DNA of 15,069 nucleotides from Methylophaga sp. (GCA_013139345.1 WTAY01000095.1:1-15069); one strand, 5' to 3'; numbered from the stretch's first letter, positions 7,132-14,218 are shown. Made by a program: numbers and translations. The notes: generated by a model from the letters alone, not told the origin.

Positions 7132-7965
7132 TCATTCAGGGCGTATTTCAAAGTCTGCGGGAGCTAACAATATATTCATTGTTTGTAATGAAGCTTCTTT
7201 AGCGTAAGCAGCAAAAAAAGTCTTACTATCGGGAATAAAGTACCCCTGCTCTGGCCATTTATCAGCAATTTCTGGTGGGTTTTTAAAGGATCTGCATTTA
7301 TCTAAATATTTGTTATAAGCGATTAAAGTCGCTGTACGAAAAGCAGATACAGCATTGACTATATCTTCTAGTGACACTGTTTTGTCAGGATAAAGCCAGG
7401 TAGTGGCTCCCATAACATCATCTAGTTTCCAATCCTTTTTCTGACTATCTGAGTGTTCGTTATGACAGCTGACACAACCTTCGGCAACGGCATAATCAGG
7501 GAACATAGCGACGTAACGATTAATATCAGCAGAGTAAAAGAAACTGGGGCTTAATTGCGCTTTAAGTCGATTAAATTCTTCAATTTGCTGACCAGAAAAT
7601 TTATTAGTCGAAGCAATGGGGAAATCAGACCCTAGGAAAAGCCCTAAGGGTACAGGGCTTTTTTCTATGTTTTTAGAGACTTCTCGAAGAAACAAGGCAG
7701 GTAAAGGGCCTGCGTCTATTATTTTGTTTTTCCATTGTTCACTAAATTCTAAACCGACTTTTTTACCTTTACCTACAATTTCTGAGGTATACAAGGCACG
7801 AGCAATTGCATTTTCAGCGGCTACTACTTTAAATAAAACACTGACGGGGAATTGAGTACCTACTTTAATACTCTTATCTACAAGCGGTTCTGGTGCTGTT
7901 CTAAATAGATAAATGCTGAGTGTTATTATAATTAGGGCACTAATAATAAAGAATTTATTTTTCAT
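7132..7965 (-). CDS. Tll0287-like (DUF3365) monoheme c-type protein
   Basis: 277 residues from the ATG at 7965. A longer frame begins at 8025, but the 7965 start is preferred because MKNKFFIISALIIITLSIYLF is a typical membrane anchor or signal segment and because it limits overlap with the upstream gene to 11 bases. The body carries FLGSDFPIASTNKFSGQQIEEFNRL and then FPDYAVAEGCVSCHNEH...DWKLDDVMGA, the pattern of the Tll0287-like/DUF3365 domain, a PAS-like fold with one covalently bound heme. The single CVSCH motif falls at 164-168. Such domains serve as periplasmic heme sensors or electron carriers. As the last gene of the redox operon it is the likely downstream partner of the pentaheme cytochrome; whether it senses or transfers electrons cannot be told. 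Confidence 0.85.
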   Translation of the reverse strand: MKNKFFIISALIIITLSIYLFRTAPEPLVDKSIKVGTQFPVSVLFKVVAAENAIARALYTSEIVGKGKKVGLEFSEQWKNKIIDAGPLPALFLREVSKNIEKSPVPLGLFLGSDFPIASTNKFSGQQIEEFNRLKAQLSPSFFYSADINRYVAMFPDYAVAEGCVSCHNEHSDSQKKDWKLDDVMGATTWLYPDKTVSLEDIVNAVSAFRTATLIAYNKYLDKCRSFKNPPEIADKWPEQGYFIPDSKTFFAAYAKEASLQTMNILLAPADFEIRPE

Positions 7966-8626
7966 AGATACTTTTCTTTGCTTTATGAATAAGTTCACCT
8001 GAATAAGGTGAGGGAGCTGTATCAAAGTAATCTTGTATTTTTTTAAATTTAAGATGTCTTCCTACTGTTTGTTCAATTTCCATATCATGATTGCCATGAA
8101 AGTCATGACAGCCTAAACAGGTCTCCCAATCTTCCCTTTCAATTAACTCATGATGCGGAACGGTAATGGAATCATCTTCTATACGCATTTCTTCATGGCA
8201 CAATTTACAATCAGTGGGAGAAAAATGACTGACTCTATGACCAGAATGTTCTTGGTGACAGGAAATACAATATTCAGGATGGATTTTCTCTCTTACCTTT
8301 ATAAATTTAGGTTCATTAAACCGATAAGTTGGATGAAGATCATTTTCCCTATCATGGCAAGCAACACATTGCTTATTACTTATTTTTGTAAAGACAAAGT
8401 CATGCTCTCTTGTTCGCTGACCTAATAAATACTGGGTATTTGCTTGCAGTTGTTGTCGAATGGAACCATCAGATGGAATATGACATTCTTTACAGGCCAG
8501 TTTTTCATGACCTGGGTTTAAAGGTCCAGAGCTATGCCAGCTTTCAACATCCCCTTGTAATAATATAAACAACATGGTGATGGATAAGCCTATCCCCATT
8601 AAATAACCATATGCTTTAGTCGTCAT
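7955..8626 (-). CDS. Membrane-anchored pentaheme cytochrome c (cytochrome c3 family-like)
   Basis: 223 residues with an N-terminal membrane anchor (about 7-24) and a periplasmic part holding five CXXCH heme sites: CKECH (45-49), CVACH (87-91), CISCH (120-124), CKLCH (140-144) and CLGCH (170-174). Many extra histidines (for example H40, H75, H98, H116, H127, H158, H159, H177, H180) could give bis-His ligation. The opening SSGPLNPGHEKLACKECH resembles the start of several cytochrome c3-type electron carriers. It should receive electrons at the outer face of the inner membrane. It begins 11 bases after the reductase gene and overlaps the next gene by 11 bases, so translational coupling is expected. 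Maturation needs a cytochrome c assembly system, which is not in this window. Confidence 0.9.
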   Translation of the reverse strand: MTTKAYGYLMGIGLSITMLFILLQGDVESWHSSGPLNPGHEKLACKECHIPSDGSIRQQLQANTQYLLGQRTREHDFVFTKISNKQCVACHDRENDLHPTYRFNEPKFIKVREKIHPEYCISCHQEHSGHRVSHFSPTDCKLCHEEMRIEDDSITVPHHELIEREDWETCLGCHDFHGNHDMEIEQTVGRHLKFKKIQDYFDTAPSPYSGELIHKAKKSIYEK

Positions 8627-8637
8627 CAGTCATCCTA

Positions 8638-10038
8638 TTAAGAATAGGAAAAGGCGGTATACATATGATAAAACATTAAACTGCTTACCATAATGGACAG
8701 GAAAATATGGGTGCTGAGCCATGTCTTATAGACTATTTGATTCTCAAAAAGAGATTGAAAGATATCTTTATTACATAAAGGTAATAAAAAATTTAATAAA
8801 TAGCCCAACGATAAAACCAATAAATATGCATAGCCAAACTTTGTAGAATGGAGATAGAAAATTGCTGGTGCAAAAGCACCTGTTACTTTGTGTAATTGGT
8901 GATAGGCATAAAAACGGGTATTCTCTCTAATTAATCGAATCAGTGGATAGCTCCATTGAAAGGCAAAAAAAGCGAGTAATCCGTACCCAGTCCAGCGTTT
9001 GTAATATTCCTGTAATTGTAAATGCTCTAAAGCGGGGATTTTCAGGTTAAAGAAATCTTGAATTAAAAAGCTTAAAAAGAGAATAATGCCTATATAAAAA
9101 TAAGCTTTAAACGTACGTTTTTTATCAACGGATTGACTTACTGACGGGCTCTCAATTAATTGTTTACTGCTTAAAGGATAAATGTTGTGACTTTTCACCC
9201 CAGCATTCAATAAGCCTTTTTGAACATGTAATTCATATTGAGCAGGCCCAGAAAGGTAATAGCGCGTTTTAACTTGGGCGCGTTTAACTATTTTATGAAT
9301 ATCCTTAAAACGAATATTACCTTCAAATAGAGTGTTTCTTAAATAAACTGAAGCCCCAGTTGATTGAGTAATAATTTTATTAAATTCTTTTTTTGATTGC
9401 TTAGAGGTATTTGCATGCCCTGTCGTAGAGTAGTCTAGGTGAAAACTATGATGGTCTATGTTTTCATTACAAATAGTGCGATAGGCAGAAATAACTGGTG
9501 TTACGCCAACACCTCCAGCAAAACAAATGATAGGGCTGCTTTTATCTTCTATATCAAACACTTTATCGCCCTGAGGATTAGAAATAAACAGTTTAATAGG
9601 TAACTTTTGCTTAAATAACCACTCAGTGAATAGACCGCCTTGCTTTTTTTTAACGGTAATTTCTCTATAAGATAATTGCGATCTCATCGAAGAAATTGCA
9701 TAAGGTCTAGAGACCCATTGTCCATTGATCTTTGCTTTAACCAGAATGTATTGCCCAGGATGATGTTTAGGGTATTGATATGATTGATCAGTAGCAACCA
9801 GCCGGTAAGAATTGATGTCATCAGCAATAAAAACTTTTTTTCTTGCAATAACAGCAGTCCATTCAACTTTGTCGCCCAGCATCTCGTGTAACGTTAAAGC
9901 ACAAGAACCACAGCCCGTCGATGCTTTTGTTTTCTCAACTAATTCAGAAAAGCTTGAAATGCCAGCATCTATCGCCTCTTGTACAGTGGCTTTTGTTACC
10001 TCCATACAGTGGCATAAGATTAATTGATTATCAGGCAT
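8638..10038 (-). CDS. BFD [2Fe-2S] - FNR-type reductase - bis-heme b membrane fusion protein
   Basis: 466 residues with three modules. Residues 8-50 form a BFD-like [2Fe-2S] domain with ligands C9, C11, C43 and C46 (LCHCMEVT...STGCGSC). Residues about 60-290 are a ferredoxin-reductase fold: RPYAISS (111-117) for FAD, GGVGVTPV (175-182) and YYLSGP (260-265) for NAD(P)H. Residues about 310-462 contain roughly five membrane segments, with H383/H397 and H444/H458, each pair 14 apart, the spacing that binds two stacked b hemes in NOX and ferric-reductase proteins. There the membrane part precedes the reductase; here it follows. The expected reaction is NAD(P)H oxidation in the cytoplasm with electrons passed through the hemes to the periplasm, probably to the pentaheme cytochrome encoded next. 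The start has no good ribosome binding site of its own, but a short upstream frame overlaps it. The acceptor is unknown. Confidence 0.88.
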   Translation of the reverse strand: MPDNQLILCHCMEVTKATVQEAIDAGISSFSELVEKTKASTGCGSCALTLHEMLGDKVEWTAVIARKKVFIADDINSYRLVATDQSYQYPKHHPGQYILVKAKINGQWVSRPYAISSMRSQLSYREITVKKKQGGLFTEWLFKQKLPIKLFISNPQGDKVFDIEDKSSPIICFAGGVGVTPVISAYRTICNENIDHHSFHLDYSTTGHANTSKQSKKEFNKIITQSTGASVYLRNTLFEGNIRFKDIHKIVKRAQVKTRYYLSGPAQYELHVQKGLLNAGVKSHNIYPLSSKQLIESPSVSQSVDKKRTFKAYFYIGIILFLSFLIQDFFNLKIPALEHLQLQEYYKRWTGYGLLAFFAFQWSYPLIRLIRENTRFYAYHQLHKVTGAFAPAIFYLHSTKFGYAYLLVLSLGYLLNFLLPLCNKDIFQSLFENQIVYKTWLSTHIFLSIMVSSLMFYHMYTAFSYS

Positions 10039-10093
10039 TAATGGTTTTCACTTTGAAGCCAATTGTTATTATGATTAGGTCTTTAATGTTCAT
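10031..10093 (-). CDS. Possible 20-residue leader peptide coupled to the reductase gene
   Basis: The frame MNIKDLIIITIGFKVKTINA has an AAAGGA ribosome binding site 5-6 bases before its ATG, and its stop overlaps the start of the reductase gene (ATGCCTGA). The reductase ATG lacks a visible ribosome binding site, so this frame could supply ribosomes by re-initiation. It contains no run of one amino acid that would suggest attenuation. This is a prediction from layout only. Confidence 0.35.
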   Translation of the reverse strand: MNIKDLIIITIGFKVKTINA

Positions 10094-10148
10094 TGAGTCC
10101 TTTATAATTGTTGGTTTTAACCTTAGGAATATTACTAAACTTGCTGTG

Positions 10149-10318
10149 GAGGCTGTGAAAGTATTGGCTTTTAGCCGCCTCTTTGGAAAAGATGGGCTGG
10201 GGGAGATTTTATTATAAAAAGAATTCATTTAATATCAATGTGTTACTGTTTTATAAAATCTCCCTCAATCCCCCTTTTTCGAAGGGGGAGGTCAAAAGTG
10301 GAATACTTTCACAGTCTC
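10149..10318. mobile_element. MITE-like element, about 170 bp, long imperfect inverted repeats
   Basis: The left end (CTGTGAAAGTATT from 10153) reappears inverted at the right end (10302-10314). The inner arms also match: GGGAGATTTTATTATAAAA (10201-10219) against the inverted copy of TTTTATAAAATCTCCCTC (10248-10265). The arms are about 65 bases each, with a central A+T spacer near 10221-10247. The right arm holds its own strong hairpin, TCCCCCTTTTTCGAAGGGGGA (10269-10289). There is no coding capacity and no clear target duplication. The right end abuts the truncated secreted-protein gene and supplies its stop codon, so insertion probably truncated that gene. The element lies in the 5' region of the redox operon and could supply a promoter or an RNA structure. 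Confidence 0.78.
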
Positions 10319-10419
10319 TAAGGCTGTGTTTCTTCGGCAACAATGGATACGCTAAATAGACTAAGCGCAATGATTGCTAAGCTATGATTGGTGAGGTTGT
10401 GATGAGTGGTTTTATTCAT
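10318..10419 (-). pseudogene. Truncated copy of the small secreted-protein gene (signal peptide only)
   Basis: 33 codons, MNKTTHHNLTNHSLAIIALSLFSVSIVAEETQP, aligned with the first 33 residues of the 92-aa protein at 6564-6842. ALSLFS and AEETQP are identical and there is a good GAGAGAGG ribosome binding site. The frame ends at a TAG contributed by the end of the MITE-like element, exactly after the signal peptide and a few mature residues. No trace of the remaining 59 codons is seen on the other side of the element, so the 3' part was lost and not merely interrupted. If still expressed it would release almost nothing but a signal peptide. Confidence 0.88.
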
Positions 10420-10665
10420 TGGTTTCCTCTCTCTGTTTTCTTACTGTAAAGTACTAGTTATATGCTAGTTATTTCATTGTTAACTCAATGAAAATCTTAA
10501 CAGACACTAACTTACGGATAGCTTACCGATGACTAAACAGTTAAGTTAAATTCACAAAATGGCTAAAACAAGATACCCAAGTAAGATAATTCCCCCTGTT
10601 TATCAAACTGTTTTTGAACGAACACGTTTACTAGATATTCTTACAGAAAATAAACATCGCCCATT
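10322..10665. repeat. Module copy B: truncated secreted-protein gene, divergent promoter, intact regulator start
   Basis: The partner of copy A (6748-7055), in direct orientation and about 3.57 kb away. Both flank the redox operon. Here the regulator is whole and the secreted-protein gene is cut short, the mirror image of copy A. Confidence 0.88.
10511..10532. promoter_or_regulatory. Tandem 11-bp direct repeat, candidate operator (copy B)
   Basis: CTTACGGATAG (10511-10521) is followed directly by CTTACCGATGA (10522-10532), 26 bases before the regulator ATG. It is kept in both module copies while neighbouring bases have changed, which suggests that a protein, possibly the regulator's own winged helix, binds here. 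A six-codon frame starts inside it at 10529 and stops before the regulator ATG. Confidence 0.55.
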
Positions 10666-13627
10666 AGTTTGGGTTCATGGTTCTCCCGGCGCAGGAAAAA
10701 CCACTCTGATTAGTAGCTGGTTACAGCAACAGAAATCACCGTTTTTATGGTATCGCATGGATAAAGGTATTAATGTTTGTGCAGATTTATTTTACTTTCT
10801 AACCTTGTCTGCTGAGCGTAACTACCCTAATAAACAATTTAAATTACCTGTATTTACTGCAGAATATGCAGATGACATTAAGGTCTTTGCTGTGGTCTTT
10901 TTTCGCCAATTATTTACTGTACTAAAAAATGAATCCGCCATTATTTTAGATAACTGCCAAGAAATAGAAAGTGATCCCGAGTTTTTTCAAGTTTTACAGA
11001 TTGCTTTGAACAATATTCCAGAAGGTTTGCAGATAGTTTGTGTTAGCCGAAATCAGCCAGCTCCTTTTTTAAGTCGATTGTCTTTGGCTGGCGATTTGTT
11101 GCAATTAAACCCAGCATTATTACGTTTTACTGATGTTGAAAGTAGCGAGTTTCTTGCTTGGCTAAACCCTGATGTTGATAAAAAAACGTCTGTATTACTA
11201 CAGTCAAAAGCAAAAGGCTGGGCTATTGCTCTAGTTTTACTCTCACAAAAAAATCCAAATAATATTCAGGACCAAATGCCTGCCGTGTATGAGCAACAGC
11301 AAGTGTTCGGTTTTTTGATGACAGAAATTTTAGCGAACCTCGACAAAGGTGCGTTACAGTTTTTGGCTGAAACAGCTATTTTTAATCAATTTACAGTCTC
11401 CATGGCAACGGCTTTGACTGGTTATCAAAATGCCCAGCGTTTTCTTGACCATTTGGTAGACAAAAATTTACTGATTGATCGTACAGATGAAATTAATCCT
11501 ATTTATTGTTATCACCCTATTTTTAGAGATTTACTCAATAACAAGAATACCACTTCATTAAACCAGGAACAGTTCAACGCACTTAATCAAAGGGCTATTA
11601 CTATATTGTTAGCCCTGAATAAAATAGATGAAGCATTACCTTTTTATTTACAATTACAAGATTGGTCAGGCTTAAAAACAGTACTCATTAAGCATGCTAA
11701 AAGTTTAATTAATAATGGAAGACATCATGCTGTGATTAGTTGGATAGAGTCTTTGCCAGCTAATGAGTTAGCTGGCGACTCTTGGTTACAGTTTTGGTAT
11801 GCCGTAGCAATAAAGCCTTTATCACCCAATCGATCAGCAGAATTGCTAGATCAATGCTATCAGCAATTTTATACAACTGAAGATTTAGACGGGCTGTATT
11901 TAACCTGGCAAGTTGCAGTGGAGTCGATTACTTACAGTATGGATGATTTTTCCCAGTTGAATATATGGTTTAAGCGTTTTGATGAGTTGCAAGAACTTTT
12001 TCCTGATTGTCCTTCTTTAGAACTGAAAGTTAAATTTTCGGTGACCGCTTTGCAATCAATGGCATTTTATAATCCAAAGCATCCTAGTCTTAAAAAACTG
12101 CTCAAAATTAGTGAAGAAGGTTTTTCTGGTATTTCAACTAAATTAGAGCAACAGTTAATTTGTTCAAAATTAGCACACTATTACATACTTACTTATGAAG
12201 TTGCTAAGCTTAAAGTTTTAGAACCTTATTTGTTAGATAATATAAATGATGAAACCTTAGCACCCATATCGCGCATTTTTAATGGCAAACTTATCGCCCA
12301 CCTCAACCTGTTTCTAGGCAATGGTCCTTCTGGAGTCATGTTTTACAAAAGAGGCAAAGCAATATCCGAACAATTTGCTATTGAATTGTTTAACTCTTTT
12401 ATCGAATTAAATCTTGCCGGTTGCAATATTTGTTGTGGTGACTTAGTCAGTGCTCAAAACTGTCTGGATAAAGCGGCTGTTGAAATTTCTTGTAATTACC
12501 ATTTGCTCAATTCACTTTTCCATTTTAATACTGGCTGGCTCTATGCTATACAGGGACAATTAACACTGGCATTAGAACATAATGAACACGCTATACATCA
12601 TTGTCAGGATATGAAAAATGATCACGGCCAGGTGAGTTGTCTTGGCTTAAAAGCTCGGTTATTAGCAGAAATGGGGCAGTGGGATAAGGCAGAAAAGGTT
12701 CTATTAATCCTGTCTAAAAAATATCAGCAGTTACCAAATAAATTTCACTTACTACAGTATTATCTAAGCGATGCTTGGCTTGGGCTTCTTTTAAATAATC
12801 AAAGCAGAGCGCTTATTGGTGTAACAAAGTTTCTTTCTATGGCAAGCCAGGAGCAACTAAAGTTTTTTTATGGCTGGCAGCCTAATGTAATGACTGCTTT
12901 ATGCGTATTAGCGATAGAACATGATATTGAGGTGGATTATGCACTCAGTCTGATGCAAGTTAATACTTTATGCCAGCCTCCATTGAATTTGGAACAATGG
13001 CCTTGGCCGGTGCGCATTTATTGTTTTAACCAATTTAAAATAGAGCTCAATGGGAAATTGCTTAAACAAGATGGGAAAAGCCAGAAAAAGCTTATTGAAT
13101 TACTCTGGGTCATTATTAGCTTAGGTTGTCAAAATGTAAGAAGCGAACAAATTTGTGATTGTTTATGGCCTGATTCTGAGGGAGATTTAGCTCAACAAGC
13201 ATTAAATACCTCTATTTTTCGGTTACGTAAATTGATAGGTAAATCTGTCGTTGTCGTTAAAGATGGCAATATTTCGTTAAACCCTGATTATTGCTGGATT
13301 GATGTTATTGCTTTTGAAGCGACTCTGAATGAATTGGGCAGTGCGCTCCAATCTGAATCTAAAAATATTTTGTGGATTAAATTAATAAACCATTTATTTC
13401 ATCTGTATCAAGGTGATTTCCTGAAAGGTATTGATTCTAATATTGTCAAAGTCAAACAGAAGCAACTACAAAACAAATTGATACATCAGATTAAGCACTT
13501 AATTGCTTATTTTGAAAGACAATCAGATCATAAGCAAATATGTGATTTGTTAGAACAAAACCTAGATCGGATTTTACAGTTTGAATATGATAACCAGGAG
13601 CTACAATCAATACCATTGAAACTGTAG
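10559..13627 (+). CDS. MalT-like STAND ATPase regulator with TPR repeats and C-terminal winged helix
   Basis: 1022 residues. The N-terminal STAND NTPase has Walker A GSPGAGKTT (41-49) and a Walker B-like AIILDNCQEI (127-136), followed by helical sensor segments and a middle of TPR-like helices (about 350-790, for example FHFNTGWLYAIQGQLTLALEHNEHAIHHC). Unlike MalT it does not end in a LuxR helix-turn-helix. From about residue 815 (VRIYCFNQFKIELNGKLL...KKLIELLWVIIS...EQICDCLWPDSEGDLAQQALNTSIFRLRKLIG) it carries an OmpR/SARP-type winged helix, followed by a BTAD-like helical tail. It should be an ATP-dependent activator switched on by an inducer bound to the TPR part. The likely targets are the divergent secreted-protein gene, the redox operon and itself, through the tandem 11-bp repeats. 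The ATG at 10559 has only a weak ribosome binding site, but the broken paralogue begins at the same residue. Confidence 0.9.
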   Translation: MAKTRYPSKIIPPVYQTVFERTRLLDILTENKHRPLVWVHGSPGAGKTTLISSWLQQQKSPFLWYRMDKGINVCADLFYFLTLSAERNYPNKQFKLPVFTAEYADDIKVFAVVFFRQLFTVLKNESAIILDNCQEIESDPEFFQVLQIALNNIPEGLQIVCVSRNQPAPFLSRLSLAGDLLQLNPALLRFTDVESSEFLAWLNPDVDKKTSVLLQSKAKGWAIALVLLSQKNPNNIQDQMPAVYEQQQVFGFLMTEILANLDKGALQFLAETAIFNQFTVSMATALTGYQNAQRFLDHLVDKNLLIDRTDEINPIYCYHPIFRDLLNNKNTTSLNQEQFNALNQRAITILLALNKIDEALPFYLQLQDWSGLKTVLIKHAKSLINNGRHHAVISWIESLPANELAGDSWLQFWYAVAIKPLSPNRSAELLDQCYQQFYTTEDLDGLYLTWQVAVESITYSMDDFSQLNIWFKRFDELQELFPDCPSLELKVKFSVTALQSMAFYNPKHPSLKKLLKISEEGFSGISTKLEQQLICSKLAHYYILTYEVAKLKVLEPYLLDNINDETLAPISRIFNGKLIAHLNLFLGNGPSGVMFYKRGKAISEQFAIELFNSFIELNLAGCNICCGDLVSAQNCLDKAAVEISCNYHLLNSLFHFNTGWLYAIQGQLTLALEHNEHAIHHCQDMKNDHGQVSCLGLKARLLAEMGQWDKAEKVLLILSKKYQQLPNKFHLLQYYLSDAWLGLLLNNQSRALIGVTKFLSMASQEQLKFFYGWQPNVMTALCVLAIEHDIEVDYALSLMQVNTLCQPPLNLEQWPWPVRIYCFNQFKIELNGKLLKQDGKSQKKLIELLWVIISLGCQNVRSEQICDCLWPDSEGDLAQQALNTSIFRLRKLIGKSVVVVKDGNISLNPDYCWIDVIAFEATLNELGSALQSESKNILWIKLINHLFHLYQGDFLKGIDSNIVKVKQKQLQNKLIHQIKHLIAYFERQSDHKQICDLLEQNLDRILQFEYDNQELQSIPLKL

Positions 13628-13663
13628 GCTGGCAAAAGGTTACCTAGTCAGCAATCCTGTGGC

Positions 13664-13692
13664 AAACTCTTTTCCAATTCCAGGAAGAGTTT
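13664..13692. terminator. Weak hairpin after the regulator gene
   Basis: AAACTCTT (13664-13671) pairs with AAGAGTTT (13685-13692) around a 13-base loop, starting 37 bases after the regulator stop. There is no T-tract, so it may be a weak terminator or part of the neighbouring insertion-sequence end. Confidence 0.3.
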
Positions 13693-13750
13693 AAATCCTG
13701 GAGTTAAAACTTAGGTCATACGGATTTTTTGACGACTTTATATGTGTCAA

Positions 13751-13906
13751 TCAGCGGCCAAAAGTTTCAACATGGTTGTGTGGGTTTAACCTAGATCTAC
13801 GGTGTTTAAATCGATAAGAACGGTTCCCTGTTTCGTTGATGCCACAATGGTGAGTTATTCGATCCAGAAGGGCCGCTATTATCTTTGCATCACCAAAAAA
13901 TTGTCC
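13751..13906 (-). pseudogene. C-terminal remnant of an IS21-family istB helper ATPase
   Basis: A 51-codon open stretch on the minus strand reads GDAKIIAALLDRITHHCGIN, then ETGNRSYRFKHRRS, and ends in TGA at 13751. The ALLDRITHHC-x(3)-ETGN-x-S-[YW]-R-F-K-x-R pattern is the characteristic C-terminus of IstB ATPases of IS21-type insertion sequences. A stop (13907-13909) precedes it, and no Walker motifs or istA are present. Only the tail of a dead element remains. The sequence beyond its stop (TGTCAA at 13747-13752, CGTATGACC inverted near 13712-13720) may be the IS end, but I cannot fix the boundary. Confidence 0.75.
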
Positions 13907-13909
13907 CTA

Positions 13910-14157
13910 CTTACTGAGTTTTAGGTTGGTTGCTAGGCTCAGAAACTTCACTCAATACAGCTCTCAAAGCATGGATATATTGAGTACAGACTCGCTTTGA
14001 TTTGTTATGAGTCTACGAGCACGGGATAAAAATACATAAATACTACGTAACGTCATACACTAACTAGCAATTATTAATGACTTTAAACGACTTCAGACTT
14101 ATGTTACCCCCTATTGAATAAAGGGAGTTTTATAGAGTTTAAAGTAGTCTAGCCAGC
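13910..14157. other. Non-coding or decayed stretch between the istB remnant and the second att copy
   Basis: No intact gene is seen. The minus strand has an open run of about 33 codons ending at 13911 (containing KRVCTQYIHALRAVLSEV) that I do not recognise and that may be another broken transposase or integrase fragment. A small hairpin CCCTATT...AATAAAGGG lies near 14109-14125. The absence of genes together with IS debris marks this as the degraded end of the island. Confidence 0.45.
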
Positions 14158-14216
14158 ACTTAAAATCCCGCGGAGTTAAATCCGTGCCGGTTCGATTCCG
14201 GCCCGAGGCACCATAT
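14158..14216. repeat. Putative attR: tRNA-Leu 3' fragment, 59-bp direct repeat copy 2
   Basis: Identical to 27-85. It holds the 3' half of the anticodon arm, the variable arm, the T arm, the acceptor strand and CCA, but lacks the D arm and the 5' acceptor strand, so it cannot make a tRNA. It marks the other end of the integrated segment. From the 14131-bp offset, site-specific excision between the two copies would release a circle of 14.1 kb and leave one complete tRNA-Leu. Confidence 0.87.
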
Positions 14217-14218
14217 TT

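Noticed and set aside
7966..8025. Longer start for the DUF3365 gene at 8025
   Set aside because: It would add 20 residues before a perfectly placed membrane segment and increase the overlap with the cytochrome gene to 71 bases; the ATG at 7965 is more likely.
9921..10217. 98-codon plus-strand frame
   Set aside because: It overlaps the conserved BFD-domain coding region in antisense and ends in the MITE-like element, with no ribosome binding site or protein-like features.
10031..10228. 65-codon minus-strand frame upstream of the reductase gene
   Set aside because: Its first half lies inside the MITE-like arm and it has no domain signal. Only the last 20 codons, with their own ribosome binding site, were kept as a possible leader.
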